The translations under genes and the position numbers were made by a program. Source: Flavobacterium sp. (lineage in GTDB: Bacteria > Bacteroidota > Bacteroidia > Flavobacteriales > Flavobacteriaceae). From it: DNA of 64,000 bases. Below are positions 1 to 8,625 of the stretch, in pieces (positions within the stretch are counted from its first letter, which is position 1; each line of letters opens with the position of its first letter). The stretch lies in assembly GCF_024710485.1 (NCBI RefSeq), contig NZ_JANJUQ010000030.1:1-64000 (forward strand), in the 5' to 3' direction. Under the pieces are notes generated by a model. That model ran no database searches. It saw only the letters and a list, made by a program, of their open reading frames with translations, and had not been told where the DNA came from.

Positions 1-470
1 AAATTGATGAGTACTTTTTTATCGGAAGCTACTAATTTTTGATAATCGTCAACAGTCATGCCACCGGTTTTAGCCGTTTGTCCGGCTTTTGGCATACCGG
101 CTGTAGTCCATTTCATGATGCCGCCTTCCAAGTTGTACACTTCGGTAAAGCCCATGGCGACTAATTTATCAGCGGCTTGAGCACTTCTTCCGCCTACTTT
201 ACAATACACGAAAATGGGTTTCGATTTATCGTATTTTGCCGCTTTGGATTCAAAATCAGCACTGTTGATGTTAACGTTATCGGCATTTTCTAGATGTTCA
301 ACGCCAAATTCTTCCGGAGTTCTAACATCGAGTAATTGCGGTTTTTCGGTGTTTTTTAATTTTTCAGCATACGCTTTAACATCAAGGGTTTGCACCGGTT
401 TTGTGGCTTGGCCTTGGCAACTTAAAAATAAAAAACTGATGAATAATAGGGAAAATAATCTGGTTTTCAT
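1..470 (-). CDS. Rhodanese-domain lipoprotein, C-terminus outside the window
   Basis: Reads leftward and runs off the left edge, so only about 156 codons are visible. The first residues (MKTRLFSLLFISFLFLSC) form a lipoprotein-type signal peptide with cysteine 18 as the likely lipidated residue. A rhodanese domain follows: LLDVRTPEEF near residue 46 and the active-site loop VYCKVGGRSA, whose cysteine would carry the persulfide. After the domain the chain continues (GGMTVDDYQKLV, then KKVLIN at the edge); in related Bacteroidetes proteins a thioredoxin-like domain can follow here, but that part is not visible. Role inferred: envelope sulfurtransferase or redox lipoprotein. Start is the ATG at 470-468. 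It is followed on the same strand side by recF, 39 bp upstream. Confidence 0.85.
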   Translation of the reverse strand, partial: MKTRLFSLLFISFLFLSCQGQATKPVQTLDVKAYAEKLKNTEKPQLLDVRTPEEFGVEHLENADNVNINSADFESKAAKYDKSKPIFVYCKVGGRSAQAADKLVAMGFTEVYNLEGGIMKWTTAGMPKAGQTAKTGGMTVDDYQKLVASDKKVLIN

Positions 471-509
471 GATAAAAAATTTTTAGCTAAAGTACAAAAT
501 ACCGCTGCA

Positions 510-1589
510 TTAAAGGTTAAATATTTTATAACTCTGATGGGTGGTTTTTACAATATTTTCGGTGCGTTCCGGATGCGTGTCGGAGATGAATAGTTGACCA
601 AACTCGTCGTTATTCACCATAGCTACAATTTTGCTCACGCGAAACTCATCCAGTTTGTCGAAAATATCATCAAAAAGCAAAATCGGTTTCTCGCCACTTT
701 GTTTTTTGACGAAATCGAATTGGGCCAGTTTTAAAGCGATTAAAAACGATTTTTGTTGTCCTTGTGAACCAAACTTTTTAATAGGGAAGTGGTCGATTTC
801 AAACGACAAATCATCTTTGTGAATGCCGACGGAAGTATATTGTAAAGCTCGGTCTTTGCTGAGGTTTTCTTCCAATAATGTCAGCGTATTTTTTTCGAAC
901 AAATCACTTTGATACACCAATTGAACGGTTTCGGCCGAATCGGAAATCGTTTGATGATACGCGTTGAAAATCGGCACAAAGTCAGCCAAAAACGCTTTTC
1001 GCTTTTCAAAAATAACTTGCCCTAAAGTCTCCAGTTGTTCATTATATATAGACAAAGTGTCTTTTTCAAAAACGTGATTCAAAGCAAAATACTTCAACAG
1101 CGCATTGCGTTGGCTTACGATTTTGTGGTACTGAATCAACTGTTGTAAATAACTGCTGTCTAACTGCGAAATCACGCTGTCAATAAATTTGCGTCTTGTT
1201 TCACTGCCTTCAATAATCAAATCTCGGTCGGCCGGCGAAATAATGACCAATGGTATGAAACCTAAGTGATCGGAGAACTTTTCGTAGAGTTTGCCGTTGC
1301 GTTTGAGGATTTTCTTTTGGCCTTTTTTCAAGCTGCACAGTATTTGCTCGGTACGATTGTTTTTCTCAAACTCGCCGTCTACCACAAAAAAATCTTCGCC
1401 GTGTTTGATGTTCTGTACGGCCAGCGGGTTAAAATAACTTTTCCCGATGGCCAAATGATACACGGCATCCAAAATATTAGTTTTTCCGATGCCGTTTTTC
1501 CCTACGAAGCAATTGATTTTAGCATCAAATTCGAAGGTGGCATCAGCAAAATTCTTGTAGTTCAGGACTGAAAGGCGTTTTAAAAACAA
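510..1589 (-). CDS. recF: DNA replication/repair protein RecF
   Basis: RecF is an SMC-like ATPase that helps load RecA at single-strand gaps. The 359-residue length is normal. Visible motifs are the Walker A GKNGIGKT (residues 30-37), the ABC-type signature FGSQGQQKS (about 273-281) and the Walker [15 protein letters not shown] (about 302-315), followed by the D-loop/His segment ISDTHPE. The N-terminus [13 protein letters not shown] is that of the family, but its first codon is TTG (1589-1587); no ATG lies close upstream in frame, so a TTG start is the best reading. The gene stands away from dnaA/dnaN, as is common in Bacteroidetes. Identification is very secure; the start is inferred from family alignment memory. 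Confidence 0.97.
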   Translation of the reverse strand: MFLKRLSVLNYKNFADATFEFDAKINCFVGKNGIGKTNILDAVYHLAIGKSYFNPLAVQNIKHGEDFFVVDGEFEKNNRTEQILCSLKKGQKKILKRNGKLYEKFSDHLGFIPLVIISPADRDLIIEGSETRRKFIDSVISQLDSSYLQQLIQYHKIVSQRNALLKYFALNHVFEKDTLSIYNEQLETLGQVIFEKRKAFLADFVPIFNAYHQTISDSAETVQLVYQSDLFEKNTLTLLEENLSKDRALQYTSVGIHKDDLSFEIDHFPIKKFGSQGQQKSFLIALKLAQFDFVKKQSGEKPILLFDDIFDKLDEFRVSKIVAMVNNDEFGQLFISDTHPERTENIVKTTHQSYKIFNL

Positions 1590-1812
1590 TTCGGTATCGC
1601 TTGAATTAAGGTTAAATAATTGGTTTACTGTGATTTGTTTTCTTTTTGAAGCACTTAAAGAAAGTCCTGCAAATTATTCAAAATTATTGATAAAAAGAAT
1701 GAACGTTAGAATTCTTTAGCGGTTGTTCTTTAGTAAGCGATTCAAAAACGAGTATTTTCTACTTAAAAAAATATTAAATCGATTTTTTTTATGGGAGTTT
1801 GAATAAAAATTT

Positions 1813-1820
1813 TATTTTTG
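1813..1820 (+). promoter_or_regulatory. Putative -7 promoter box (TATTTTTG)
   Basis: TATTTTTG fits the Bacteroidetes -7 consensus TAnnTTTG and lies 22 bp before the ATG of the TPR gene. No convincing TTTG -33 box was found at 18-21 bp upstream, so the call rests on one element. Confidence 0.5.
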
Positions 1821-1841
1821 CGCACACTAAATTAAAAATAA

Positions 1842-2630
1842 ATGGCAACTTTTAACAAAAGAGGATATAAAGCACCAAAAGAAAAAGCGGAAAAAGTAGA
1901 CGAAACTTTCATTGAAGATGTAAATATTGATGAAAAAGACAGTACTACGGCTAAAGCATTCGATACCTTAGATCAATCGGCTTCTAAAGCAGAAGATTTT
2001 ATTGCTAAAAACCAAAAAGTAATTTTAGGTGGTTTGTTGGCAGTAGTAGTGGTATTGGTGGGTTATTTCGCTTATGACAAATTTATTGCTGAGCCTAACC
2101 AACAAGAAGCTGCTGATGAGTTATTCGTAGCCCAACAAAATTTCCAAAAAGCCGTTGATGGTGATGTGAAAGCGGATTCTTTGTTCAATTTGGTATTGAA
2201 TGGTTCTGAAGGAAAATTTGGTGTACTTAAAATTGCAGAAGAGTATTCTGGTACTGATGCCGCTAACCAAGCTAATTTCATGGCCGGTATCGCTTACTTG
2301 AACACCGGTAAATATGCAGAAGCTATTGCTAGTTTGGAAAAATTCAACTCTAAAGATGTTACGTTAAGCATTTTGGCTAAAGGCGCTATCGGCGATGCTT
2401 ACGCACAACAAAACAAGCAAAAAGAAGCGTTAGAGTTTTATGTGAAAGCTGCTGATGCAAGTCAGACTAACGATTTTACCAGACCAAGATATTTGATGAA
2501 AGCCGGTAAAACTGCTTTAGCAATGGGTAACAAAGCTGAGGCGTTGAAATATTTCACCGACATCAAAGAAAATTTTGATGCCACTCCTGAAGCACAACAA
2601 GTAGATGCTTTAATCGGATTAGCACAATAA
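1842..2630 (+). CDS. Membrane-anchored tetratricopeptide-repeat protein
   Basis: 262 residues. A charged N-terminal cytoplasmic segment (about 1-58, rich in K, E and D) is followed by one membrane segment (about 60-77, ILGGLLAVVVVLVGYFAY) and a C-terminal region with TPR-like helices (for example AGIAYLNTGKYAEAIASLEKF and GDAYAQQNKQKEALEFYVKA). This is the architecture of the YfgM-like/TPR_21 proteins, which place a TPR domain outside the membrane and act as chaperone-linked or envelope assembly factors; the exact partner is not known here. It sits before ribH and is separated from it by an intrinsic terminator, so the two are probably separate transcription units. ATG at 1842 follows a good -7 box. 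Confidence 0.8.
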   Translation: MATFNKRGYKAPKEKAEKVDETFIEDVNIDEKDSTTAKAFDTLDQSASKAEDFIAKNQKVILGGLLAVVVVLVGYFAYDKFIAEPNQQEAADELFVAQQNFQKAVDGDVKADSLFNLVLNGSEGKFGVLKIAEEYSGTDAANQANFMAGIAYLNTGKYAEAIASLEKFNSKDVTLSILAKGAIGDAYAQQNKQKEALEFYVKAADASQTNDFTRPRYLMKAGKTALAMGNKAEALKYFTDIKENFDATPEAQQVDALIGLAQ

Positions 2631-2650
2631 ATTTCAATTCAATAATACAG

Positions 2651-2686
2651 AAAAAGGATTAAGGAGTTATCTTTAATCCTTTTTTA
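2651..2686 (+). terminator. Intrinsic terminator
   Basis: Perfect 12-bp inverted repeat (AAAAAGGATTAA at 2651-2662 with TTAATCCTTTTT at 2673-2684) and a T-rich tail, 20 bp after the TPR gene stop. Confidence 0.8.
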
Positions 2687-2703
2687 GTTTAAAAGCATTA
2701 ATT

Positions 2704-3198
2704 ATGGCGACAGCAAATAAAAACCTTTCTAATTACGATAAAACCCAATTACCCAACGCGAAAGATTTCAAGTTTGGTATCGTGGTTTCAGAGTGGAATG
2801 ATCATATCACCAACGGCCTGTACCAAGGAGCTGAAGCGGCTTTGTTGGATTGTGGCGCTTTGCCTGAGAATTTGATTCGTTGGAATGTACCCGGAAGTTT
2901 TGAACTTATTTACGGAGCGCAACGCATGATAGTTACGCAAGAAGTAGACGTTGTAATCACGATAGGTTGTGTGATCAAAGGCGAAACTATGCACTTCGAA
3001 TTTGTATGCGAAGGTGTAACCCAAGGCATCAAAGATTTAAACGTACAAACCGATGTGCCGGTGATTTTTTGTTTGCTAACGGATAACAACGAACAACAAT
3101 CTATCGACCGAAGTGGTGGTAAACATGGTAATAAAGGGACAGAAGCCGCCATTGCTGCCATTAAAATGGCTGATTTGCGCAGCAAAACGATGCAATAG
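2704..3198 (+). CDS. ribH: 6,7-dimethyl-8-ribityllumazine synthase
   Basis: Catalyses condensation of 5-amino-6-ribitylaminouracil with 3,4-dihydroxybutanone phosphate, the penultimate step of riboflavin synthesis, in the cytoplasm (usually as a 60-mer or pentamer). 164 residues, the usual length. The substrate-binding aromatic W31 in SEWNDHI, VPGSFE (62-67), the IGCVIKGETMHFEFV segment with the catalytic histidine H97, and the LLTDNN and GNKGTEAA motifs are all present. No flavin riboswitch is seen in the short upstream gap and other rib genes are not nearby, so regulation is not evident. Confidence 0.97.
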   Translation: MATANKNLSNYDKTQLPNAKDFKFGIVVSEWNDHITNGLYQGAEAALLDCGALPENLIRWNVPGSFELIYGAQRMIVTQEVDVVITIGCVIKGETMHFEFVCEGVTQGIKDLNVQTDVPVIFCLLTDNNEQQSIDRSGGKHGNKGTEAAIAAIKMADLRSKTMQ

Positions 3199-3223
3199 AT
3201 TCCCTTTTCGGATGTAAATGATA

Positions 3224-3252
3224 AGCCTATTCTTTTGTGAATAGGTTTTTTA
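3224..3252 (+). terminator. Intrinsic terminator after ribH
   Basis: Inverted repeat CCTATTC (3226-3232) / GAATAGG (3239-3245) followed by a T-run, 25 bp after the ribH stop. Confidence 0.7.
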
Positions 3253-3294
3253 TTTTTAGGGAATGATTAACTATAAATCCCCGTACTTTTTCCT

Positions 3295-3302
3295 TAAATT
3301 TG
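3295..3302 (+). promoter_or_regulatory. Putative -7 box upstream of mutL (TAAATTTG)
   Basis: TAAATTTG matches TAnnTTTG, 52 bp before the mutL ATG. A clear -33 box was not found. Confidence 0.4.
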
Positions 3303-3354
3303 CTTTGTTTGGGTGGTTGCCCAAGTCCTTAATTCAAAACACTGAAACTAAATA

Positions 3355-5202
3355 ATGTCGAGTATCATTCAATTGCTTCCGGATCATGTGGCCAATCAAA
3401 TTGCGGCCGGTGAAGTAGTGCAAAGACCGGCTTCGGTAGTCAAAGAGTTGTTGGAAAACGCTGTAGATGCCAAAGCTACCGATATCAAACTCATCATCAA
3501 AGATGCCGGAAAATCACTAATTCAAGTGATTGATAATGGCGTTGGGATGAGTGTCACTGATTCGCGTTTGTGTTTTGAACGTCACGCCACTTCCAAAATC
3601 CGCCAAGCAGAAGATTTATTTTCATTGCATACTAAAGGTTTTCGTGGTGAAGCATTGGCTTCCATCGCGGCTATTGCGCATGTGGAAATGAAAACCAAAC
3701 AAGACCAAGAAGAATTAGGAACGCACATCGTGATAGAAGGCGGCAAGTTTATGTCGCAAGAACCGGCAGTGTCGCCCAAAGGGACTTCGTTTGCAGTCAA
3801 GAATTTGTTTTTTAATATCCCGGCACGTCGCAATTTCTTAAAATCGGAAACCGTAGAGCAGCGTCATATTGTAGATGAGTTCCAGCGTGTAGCGATGGCG
3901 CATCCGAACATCCATTTTACAATGTATCATAACGGTAGTGAGATGTTCAATTTGCCGATATCGAATTTCAGACAGCGCATCGTCAATATTTTTTCTGGGA
4001 AAACAAATGAAAAATTAGTGCCTGTTAAAGAAGAAACGGACATTTTAAGTTTACAAGGATTTGTGGGGAAACCCGAATTTGCCAAGAAAAACCGCGGCGA
4101 GCAATTCTTCTTTGTCAACGATCGATTCATCAAAAGCGGTTATTTGCATCACGCCGTTATGGCAGCTTATGAAGGTTTGCTGAAAGACGGTTCGCAGCCG
4201 AGTTATTTCCTGTATTTGACGGTTCCACCGCATACCATCGATATCAACATTCATCCTACCAAAACCGAAATCAAGTTTGATGACGAACACGCATTGTATG
4301 CCATTTTGCGTTCGGCCATCAAGCACAGTTTAGGACAATTTAATGTGGCGCCGGTGTTGGATTTCGACCGAGATCCGAATTTGGACACGCCTTATCAATA
4401 CCAAAATAAGGAAGCGGAATATCCAACTATTCAGGTAGACCGCAGTTACAATCCGTTTGCTGAAGACAAGCCGAGTAAGTCGTTTTCAACACCATCTTAT
4501 AAAAAGTCGGAAGCCCAGCCTAATTGGGAAAGTTTGTATGTTGGGTTGAAACAAGCCGGACAAGAATTGGCGGAAATGACTTTTGAAAATGATGCTGTTA
4601 CGTCTTCTTTGTTTGAAGAAAATGAAGTGGAGCAGGAAGTTAAACGTACGTATCAAATTCATAAAAAATACATTGTCAGTCCGATTAAGTCCGGGATGGT
4701 TATCATCAACCAAAATAGGGCGCATGAGCGAGTTTTATACGAAGCATTCCTGACCAGTATGACAGTACACCAAGCGTCGAGTCAGCAATTATTGTTTCCG
4801 CTCCAGTTGTATTTTTCGGCACCCGAAATGGAGTTGTTGGCCGAATTACAATCGGCTCTAGAAAACACCGGATTTGTGTTTGAAGCCATGGCAGATGATC
4901 ATGTATTGATTTCCGGTTTACCTGTCAATGTGACCGAAAGCGAGATTGCGATTGTTTTGGAAGAGTTATTGCGTGACTTGCAAGACGGTATTCCGGACAG
5001 TAGTTTTTCGCAAAATGACACCATCGCTAAGTCGATGGCGCGCAGTTTGGCTATCAGAACCGGAACCTATTTAACCGAAAAGGAACAGGAAAACTTGGTA
5101 CACAACCTATTTGCTTGCAAAGAACCAGATGTGTCGCCATTTCAAAAACCAACTTTCATCACTATGAGTGTGGAAGATTTAGATAAAAAATTCAGCGTAT
5201 GA
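3355..5202 (+). CDS. mutL: DNA mismatch repair protein MutL
   Basis: Couples MutS mismatch recognition to strand removal. The N-terminal GHKL ATPase is intact: ELLENAVDA (31-39), DNGVGM (60-65) and TKGFRGEALASI (93-104), followed by the transducer domain. A low-complexity linker (about 365-430) leads to the C-terminal dimerisation domain. The endonuclease motif DQHA(X)2E(X)4E is degenerate: the stretch at 452-458 reads NQNRAHE, so the D and H metal ligands are both N, and the usual CPHGRP motif reads SPFQKP (594-599). It therefore looks like a MutL without nicking activity. 615 residues is typical. It overlaps the rhomboid gene downstream by 4 bp (ATGA), so they are co-transcribed. Confidence 0.96.
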   Translation: MSSIIQLLPDHVANQIAAGEVVQRPASVVKELLENAVDAKATDIKLIIKDAGKSLIQVIDNGVGMSVTDSRLCFERHATSKIRQAEDLFSLHTKGFRGEALASIAAIAHVEMKTKQDQEELGTHIVIEGGKFMSQEPAVSPKGTSFAVKNLFFNIPARRNFLKSETVEQRHIVDEFQRVAMAHPNIHFTMYHNGSEMFNLPISNFRQRIVNIFSGKTNEKLVPVKEETDILSLQGFVGKPEFAKKNRGEQFFFVNDRFIKSGYLHHAVMAAYEGLLKDGSQPSYFLYLTVPPHTIDINIHPTKTEIKFDDEHALYAILRSAIKHSLGQFNVAPVLDFDRDPNLDTPYQYQNKEAEYPTIQVDRSYNPFAEDKPSKSFSTPSYKKSEAQPNWESLYVGLKQAGQELAEMTFENDAVTSSLFEENEVEQEVKRTYQIHKKYIVSPIKSGMVIINQNRAHERVLYEAFLTSMTVHQASSQQLLFPLQLYFSAPEMELLAELQSALENTGFVFEAMADDHVLISGLPVNVTESEIAIVLEELLRDLQDGIPDSSFSQNDTIAKSMARSLAIRTGTYLTEKEQENLVHNLFACKEPDVSPFQKPTFITMSVEDLDKKFSV

Positions 5203-5960
5203 TGCGAATGACCGAGACTGTTAAGCAGTTACTGATTATCAATGTTATTTTTTATATCGGCTCCAATTATGTAGGCGATATGACTTATCAATTGTTTGCA
5301 CTTTTTTCTCCGGATAATCCCAATTTCAACTATTGGCAACCTCTGACAAGTATGTTTATGCATGCGCGTTTTCCAAATTTGATGCATATTGTTTTTAATA
5401 TGTTTGCTTTGGTTTCTTTCGGTAGTGCTTTGGAACACTTTTGGGGTGCGCGAAAATTTTTGTTTTTCTACATTTCTTGTGGATTGGGAGCGGCTTTATT
5501 ACACATGGGTGTGAATTATTACCAATACCATCACGCTTTGGAAATTTTGCAAGAAGCCAATGTTCCTGCAGAAGTTATTACTACTATTGTAAAAGAAGGA
5601 AGGTACAGCAACGCTTTATTGGAGATTATTTCTTTATCAGATTTAGAAGCCATGTACCACGCTTACAATACACCAGCTGTTGGAGCATCCGGTGCTATTT
5701 ACGGTTTATTGATTGCTTTTGCTTTCATGTTCCCGAATGCCGAATTGATGATGTTATTTATACCGGTGCCAATTAAAGCTAAATATTTTGTGCCGGGTTT
5801 GTTGGTATTGGATTTGGTTCTAGGCTTTAAAGGCAGCTCTATTTTTGGCAGCGGCGGAACAGGAGTAGCGCACTTTGCACACTTAGGAGGTGCTTTAACC
5901 GGATTTATTATGATGTGGTATTGGAAGAAAAATTCATTCAATAGAAATCGTTGGGATTAG
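5199..5960 (+). CDS. Rhomboid family intramembrane serine protease
   Basis: Polytopic membrane protease, 253 residues. The active-site serine lies in GASGAIYG (S164) and the partner histidine in HFAHLGGAL (H228). The oxyanion-stabilising H63 and N67 occur in LMHIVFNMFAL. A WQPLTSMFMH segment (46-55), common to flavobacterial rhomboids, precedes the HxxxN helix. An insertion of about 50 residues between TM segments (110-158) lengthens the loop before the serine helix. Its ATG overlaps the mutL stop; ATG codons at 5202 and 5208 are alternative starts. A second rhomboid follows after 2 bp. Substrates are unknown. Confidence 0.93.
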   Translation: MMRMTETVKQLLIINVIFYIGSNYVGDMTYQLFALFSPDNPNFNYWQPLTSMFMHARFPNLMHIVFNMFALVSFGSALEHFWGARKFLFFYISCGLGAALLHMGVNYYQYHHALEILQEANVPAEVITTIVKEGRYSNALLEIISLSDLEAMYHAYNTPAVGASGAIYGLLIAFAFMFPNAELMMLFIPVPIKAKYFVPGLLVLDLVLGFKGSSIFGSGGTGVAHFAHLGGALTGFIMMWYWKKNSFNRNRWD

Positions 5961-5962
5961 CT

Positions 5963-6826
5963 ATGAGTATACTCGAAGACCTTAAGTTACAATACAAAAT
6001 CGGTGGCATTGCCAATAAAATGATTTATTGGAATGTAGGCCTATTTATCTTGTCGATTCCGTTGTTTTACCAATTTGCAAGTGGTTTTTTCGATTATCCT
6101 ACTTGGTTGGCCGTTTCCTCCGAACCCATGGAAGCCTTGTACAAACCTTGGTCACTTATCACTTATGCTTTCTTCCATCAGGGTTTTATGCATTTGTTTT
6201 TTAACATGATGGTCTTGCATTTTTCGAGTCGTTTGTTCCTGACTTTTTTTACCCAAAAGCAATATTTAGGCTTGTATTTGTTGAGCGCCTTTTTTGCGGG
6301 TTTGGTTTATGTATTGAGTTTTTATATACTGGGTTTTTCTTCTTCTATGGTTGGTGCTTCAGCAGCCATAATGGGTATTCTGGTAGCCGCTACAACCTAC
6401 CAACCCTTAATGGAAATCCGATTGCTTTTGATAGGGAATGTCAAACTATGGCACATTACCGGCGTATTGTTATTGCTCGATTTACTCCAAATCCAATTGG
6501 GCAATATGGGCGGACACATTGCGCATTTGAGTGGTGCATTTTTTGGATTTATTTACATCAAGTTGTTGCAAAATGGCACCGATTTGAGTCGCATTGTTAC
6601 ATCGTTTATTGATTTTTTTGCGAATTTATTCTCTGCTAAAAAAGCAACACCTTTCAAAAAAGTACACGTCAATCCTAAGAAGCCTGTAACCAAACAAGCG
6701 AGTAAGATTGTAACCAAAGATAAAACCCAACAGCAAATTGATGAGATTTTGGATAAAATCAGCCAATCGGGTTATGACAGCTTGACTGCCGAGGAAAAAG
6801 AATTTCTGTTCAAAGCGGGAAAATAG
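5963..6826 (+). CDS. Rhomboid family intramembrane serine protease with basic C-terminal tail
   Basis: Second rhomboid in tandem, 287 residues from the ATG at 5963 (an in-frame TTG at 5951 overlaps the previous gene and is less likely). Catalytic serine in GASAAIMG (S133) and histidine in GGHIAHLSGAF (H188); the HxxxN helix is FMHLFFNMMVL. The C-terminal 90 residues are outside the protease fold: a lysine-rich cytoplasmic stretch, then DKTQQQIDEILDKISQSGY and a short helical motif ending TAEEKEFLFKAGK, seen as a conserved tail in Bacteroidetes rhomboids. It is only 2 bp downstream of the first rhomboid, so the two are surely in one operon with mutL. Confidence 0.93.
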   Translation: MSILEDLKLQYKIGGIANKMIYWNVGLFILSIPLFYQFASGFFDYPTWLAVSSEPMEALYKPWSLITYAFFHQGFMHLFFNMMVLHFSSRLFLTFFTQKQYLGLYLLSAFFAGLVYVLSFYILGFSSSMVGASAAIMGILVAATTYQPLMEIRLLLIGNVKLWHITGVLLLLDLLQIQLGNMGGHIAHLSGAFFGFIYIKLLQNGTDLSRIVTSFIDFFANLFSAKKATPFKKVHVNPKKPVTKQASKIVTKDKTQQQIDEILDKISQSGYDSLTAEEKEFLFKAGK

Positions 6827-6894
6827 CAGTATAATTTTGCATATTTGTTAGTCGGATTTCCTAATTGAGGAAATGAAATTTTAAATCGATTTTT

Positions 6895-7944
6895 TTGAGA
6901 AAGCTATCTTGGTTTAATAAAATAATGTTCGGATTCAATATAGTGTTGACTGTGTTGACGTTCGTGGCTTATATTTTACCTTTCTTAGCGCCAAAGTTGT
7001 TTCCGTTATTATCGGTACTAACACTTATTTTACCGCTATTTTTGATTTTAAATGCATTCTTCTTTGTGTATTGGTTATTGCAGCTCAAACGACAAGTAAT
7101 TTTGTCCGGACTGGTTTTGTTATTGGGCATTACTTTTATCAATAAGTTTTACAAATTTTCCTCCAGAGAATTACCGGAAGAGGAAAAAGATTTTACAGTG
7201 ATGAGCTACAACGTTCGCTTGTTTAATTTATTCGAATGGCTGCCCAACGAGCACGTAGGTGATACCATTTTGTCTTTTATCAACGATCAAAATCCCGATA
7301 TTATATGTCTTCAGGAGTATTCTGAAAATGCCAAAGTAAATTTGAGAGCTTACAAATACAAAGCCGTTTTCATGGAAGGCAAGCAAATCAGAACCGGTCA
7401 AGCTATCTTCTCCAAGTATCCGATTTTCAACCAAGGTGATTTTAAAATTCCCGATTTAGGGAATAATGTGGTTTATGCCGATATCAAGAAAGGGAAAGAT
7501 ACAATTCGCGTTTACAACATTCACTTGCAATCCATTAAGATTTCTCCGGATGTCAATGAGATCGAATCGCATGTGGATGCCATTGATAAAAACAAGTCAC
7601 AACAACTGTTTGTCAGAATTCGCGAAGCGTTTAAAAAACAGGAAAAACAAGCGGAAAAATTGGTCAACCACAAGAATGAATGTCCTTATCCGGTAATTAT
7701 TTGCGGCGATATGAACAACAGCGCTTTTTCGTATATCTACCGCAATATTAAAGGTGATTTAAGCGATTGTTTCGAAGAGGCCGGATTGGGTTTTGGGCAA
7801 ACGTATCGTTTTAAGTATTATCCGGCGCGTATTGATTACATCTTTGCCGACAAACGCATGAAAGTGAAAAGTTTCCAAAGTTTTTCGCGCTTCGAAAATT
7901 CAGATCACTTCCCGATTATGACGCGCTTGGCATTTGCCAATTAA
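6895..7944 (+). CDS. Endonuclease/exonuclease/phosphatase family membrane protein
   Basis: 349 residues with two or three N-terminal membrane segments (about 10-75) and a C-terminal metal-dependent phosphoesterase domain of the EEP superfamily. Motifs: VMSYNVRLFN (start of the fold), ICLQEYSE (metal-binding glutamate), GDMNN and the terminal SDHFPIM with the catalytic Asp-His. The substrate (phospholipid, nucleic acid or phosphoprotein) cannot be told. The first codon is TTG at 6895; the residues after it (RKLSWFNKIMFGFN) match the start I expect for flavobacterial homologues, so TTG is preferred over the internal ATG at 6925. It converges with wbqC, their stop codons sharing TTAA at 7941-7944. 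Confidence 0.85.
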   Translation: MRKLSWFNKIMFGFNIVLTVLTFVAYILPFLAPKLFPLLSVLTLILPLFLILNAFFFVYWLLQLKRQVILSGLVLLLGITFINKFYKFSSRELPEEEKDFTVMSYNVRLFNLFEWLPNEHVGDTILSFINDQNPDIICLQEYSENAKVNLRAYKYKAVFMEGKQIRTGQAIFSKYPIFNQGDFKIPDLGNNVVYADIKKGKDTIRVYNIHLQSIKISPDVNEIESHVDAIDKNKSQQLFVRIREAFKKQEKQAEKLVNHKNECPYPVIICGDMNNSAFSYIYRNIKGDLSDCFEEAGLGFGQTYRFKYYPARIDYIFADKRMKVKSFQSFSRFENSDHFPIMTRLAFAN

Positions 7945-8555
7945 AGCGTTTGTTTTTTAAGATAATCTAAGGCGTATCGTCCTTCGTTGAACAATAAGTC
8001 GAGGATACTTAAATTGTTCAAATACCCGTGTTTCTCTCCGAAAACCTGCGTGTAAGGTTCGAAAACCGAAGTGTCTTTTTTACCGTTGATCAATCCGCGC
8101 AAATCGATTTTGTCAGTAACCTCATGGAAGTATTCCGCAGTTTCGTTGTAATCGAATTCCAAGCCCAAACATTTGGATACAATTGACATCGTTTCCAAAT
8201 TCAAATCCATTAAAAAAGTATGCTTCTTTTGAAAAATAGGAGCAATGTCATCTTCAAAATACTCAAAGAAAGGCGAAGTGCGATAAGCCGCTTCTAAAGA
8301 TTTGAAATGTTGTTTTTGCCAATCAAAAGCCGTTTCCAATTTGACATCTTTGGTTTTTTGATGCGCTTCTTTAGAATGCTTTATCGGAATATTGAGCAAC
8401 TGAATGCCGTTCGGACTATAAATGTACATTCGGTTACGGTTGGTTTGCTTTTGAAAGTTATCGTCCATTTCAAAGGTCACCAAATCACTTTGGGCAATCG
8501 CTACAAAATGACTGATGGAAGGAAAATAACCGGGATGTATTAATATATTATTCAT
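7941..8555 (-). CDS. WbqC family protein
   Basis: 204 residues of the WbqC-like family, recognised by the N-terminal HPGYFPSISHF block, the DDNFQKQTNRNR motif and the LNIPIKHS segment. Founding members occur in polysaccharide (O-antigen) clusters and are thought to be glycosyl-modification enzymes, but no reaction is established. It is the last gene of the leftward parAB-dapB-lepB operon, separated from lepB by a 70-bp gap made of AATGTAACAAT-type repeats. Its stop overlaps that of the convergent EEP gene. Confidence 0.85.
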   Translation of the reverse strand: MNNILIHPGYFPSISHFVAIAQSDLVTFEMDDNFQKQTNRNRMYIYSPNGIQLLNIPIKHSKEAHQKTKDVKLETAFDWQKQHFKSLEAAYRTSPFFEYFEDDIAPIFQKKHTFLMDLNLETMSIVSKCLGLEFDYNETAEYFHEVTDKIDLRGLINGKKDTSVFEPYTQVFGEKHGYLNNLSILDLLFNEGRYALDYLKKQTL

Positions 8556-8574
8556 TAGTAATGATTCAATTTAG

Positions 8575-8625
8575 TAATGTAACAATATCCCAATTGTTAC
8601 ACTATTACATTAGTCAATTGTTACA
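8575..8625. repeat. Short inverted/direct repeats in the lepB-wbqC gap
   Basis: The gap is built from AATGTAACAAT and its complement: GTAACAAT (8579-8586) pairs with ATTGTTAC (8593-8600), and CAATTGTTACA recurs at 8591 and 8615. It looks like the simple intergenic repeats common in Flavobacterium. It may form a weak hairpin between the two genes. Confidence 0.55.

Noticed and set aside
214-486. Plus-strand ORF opposite the rhodanese gene
   Set aside because: The minus-strand frame carries the conserved signal peptide and rhodanese motifs; this is a shadow.
2631-2703. FMN riboswitch before ribH
   Set aside because: The gap is only 73 bp and is taken up by the terminator of the previous gene.
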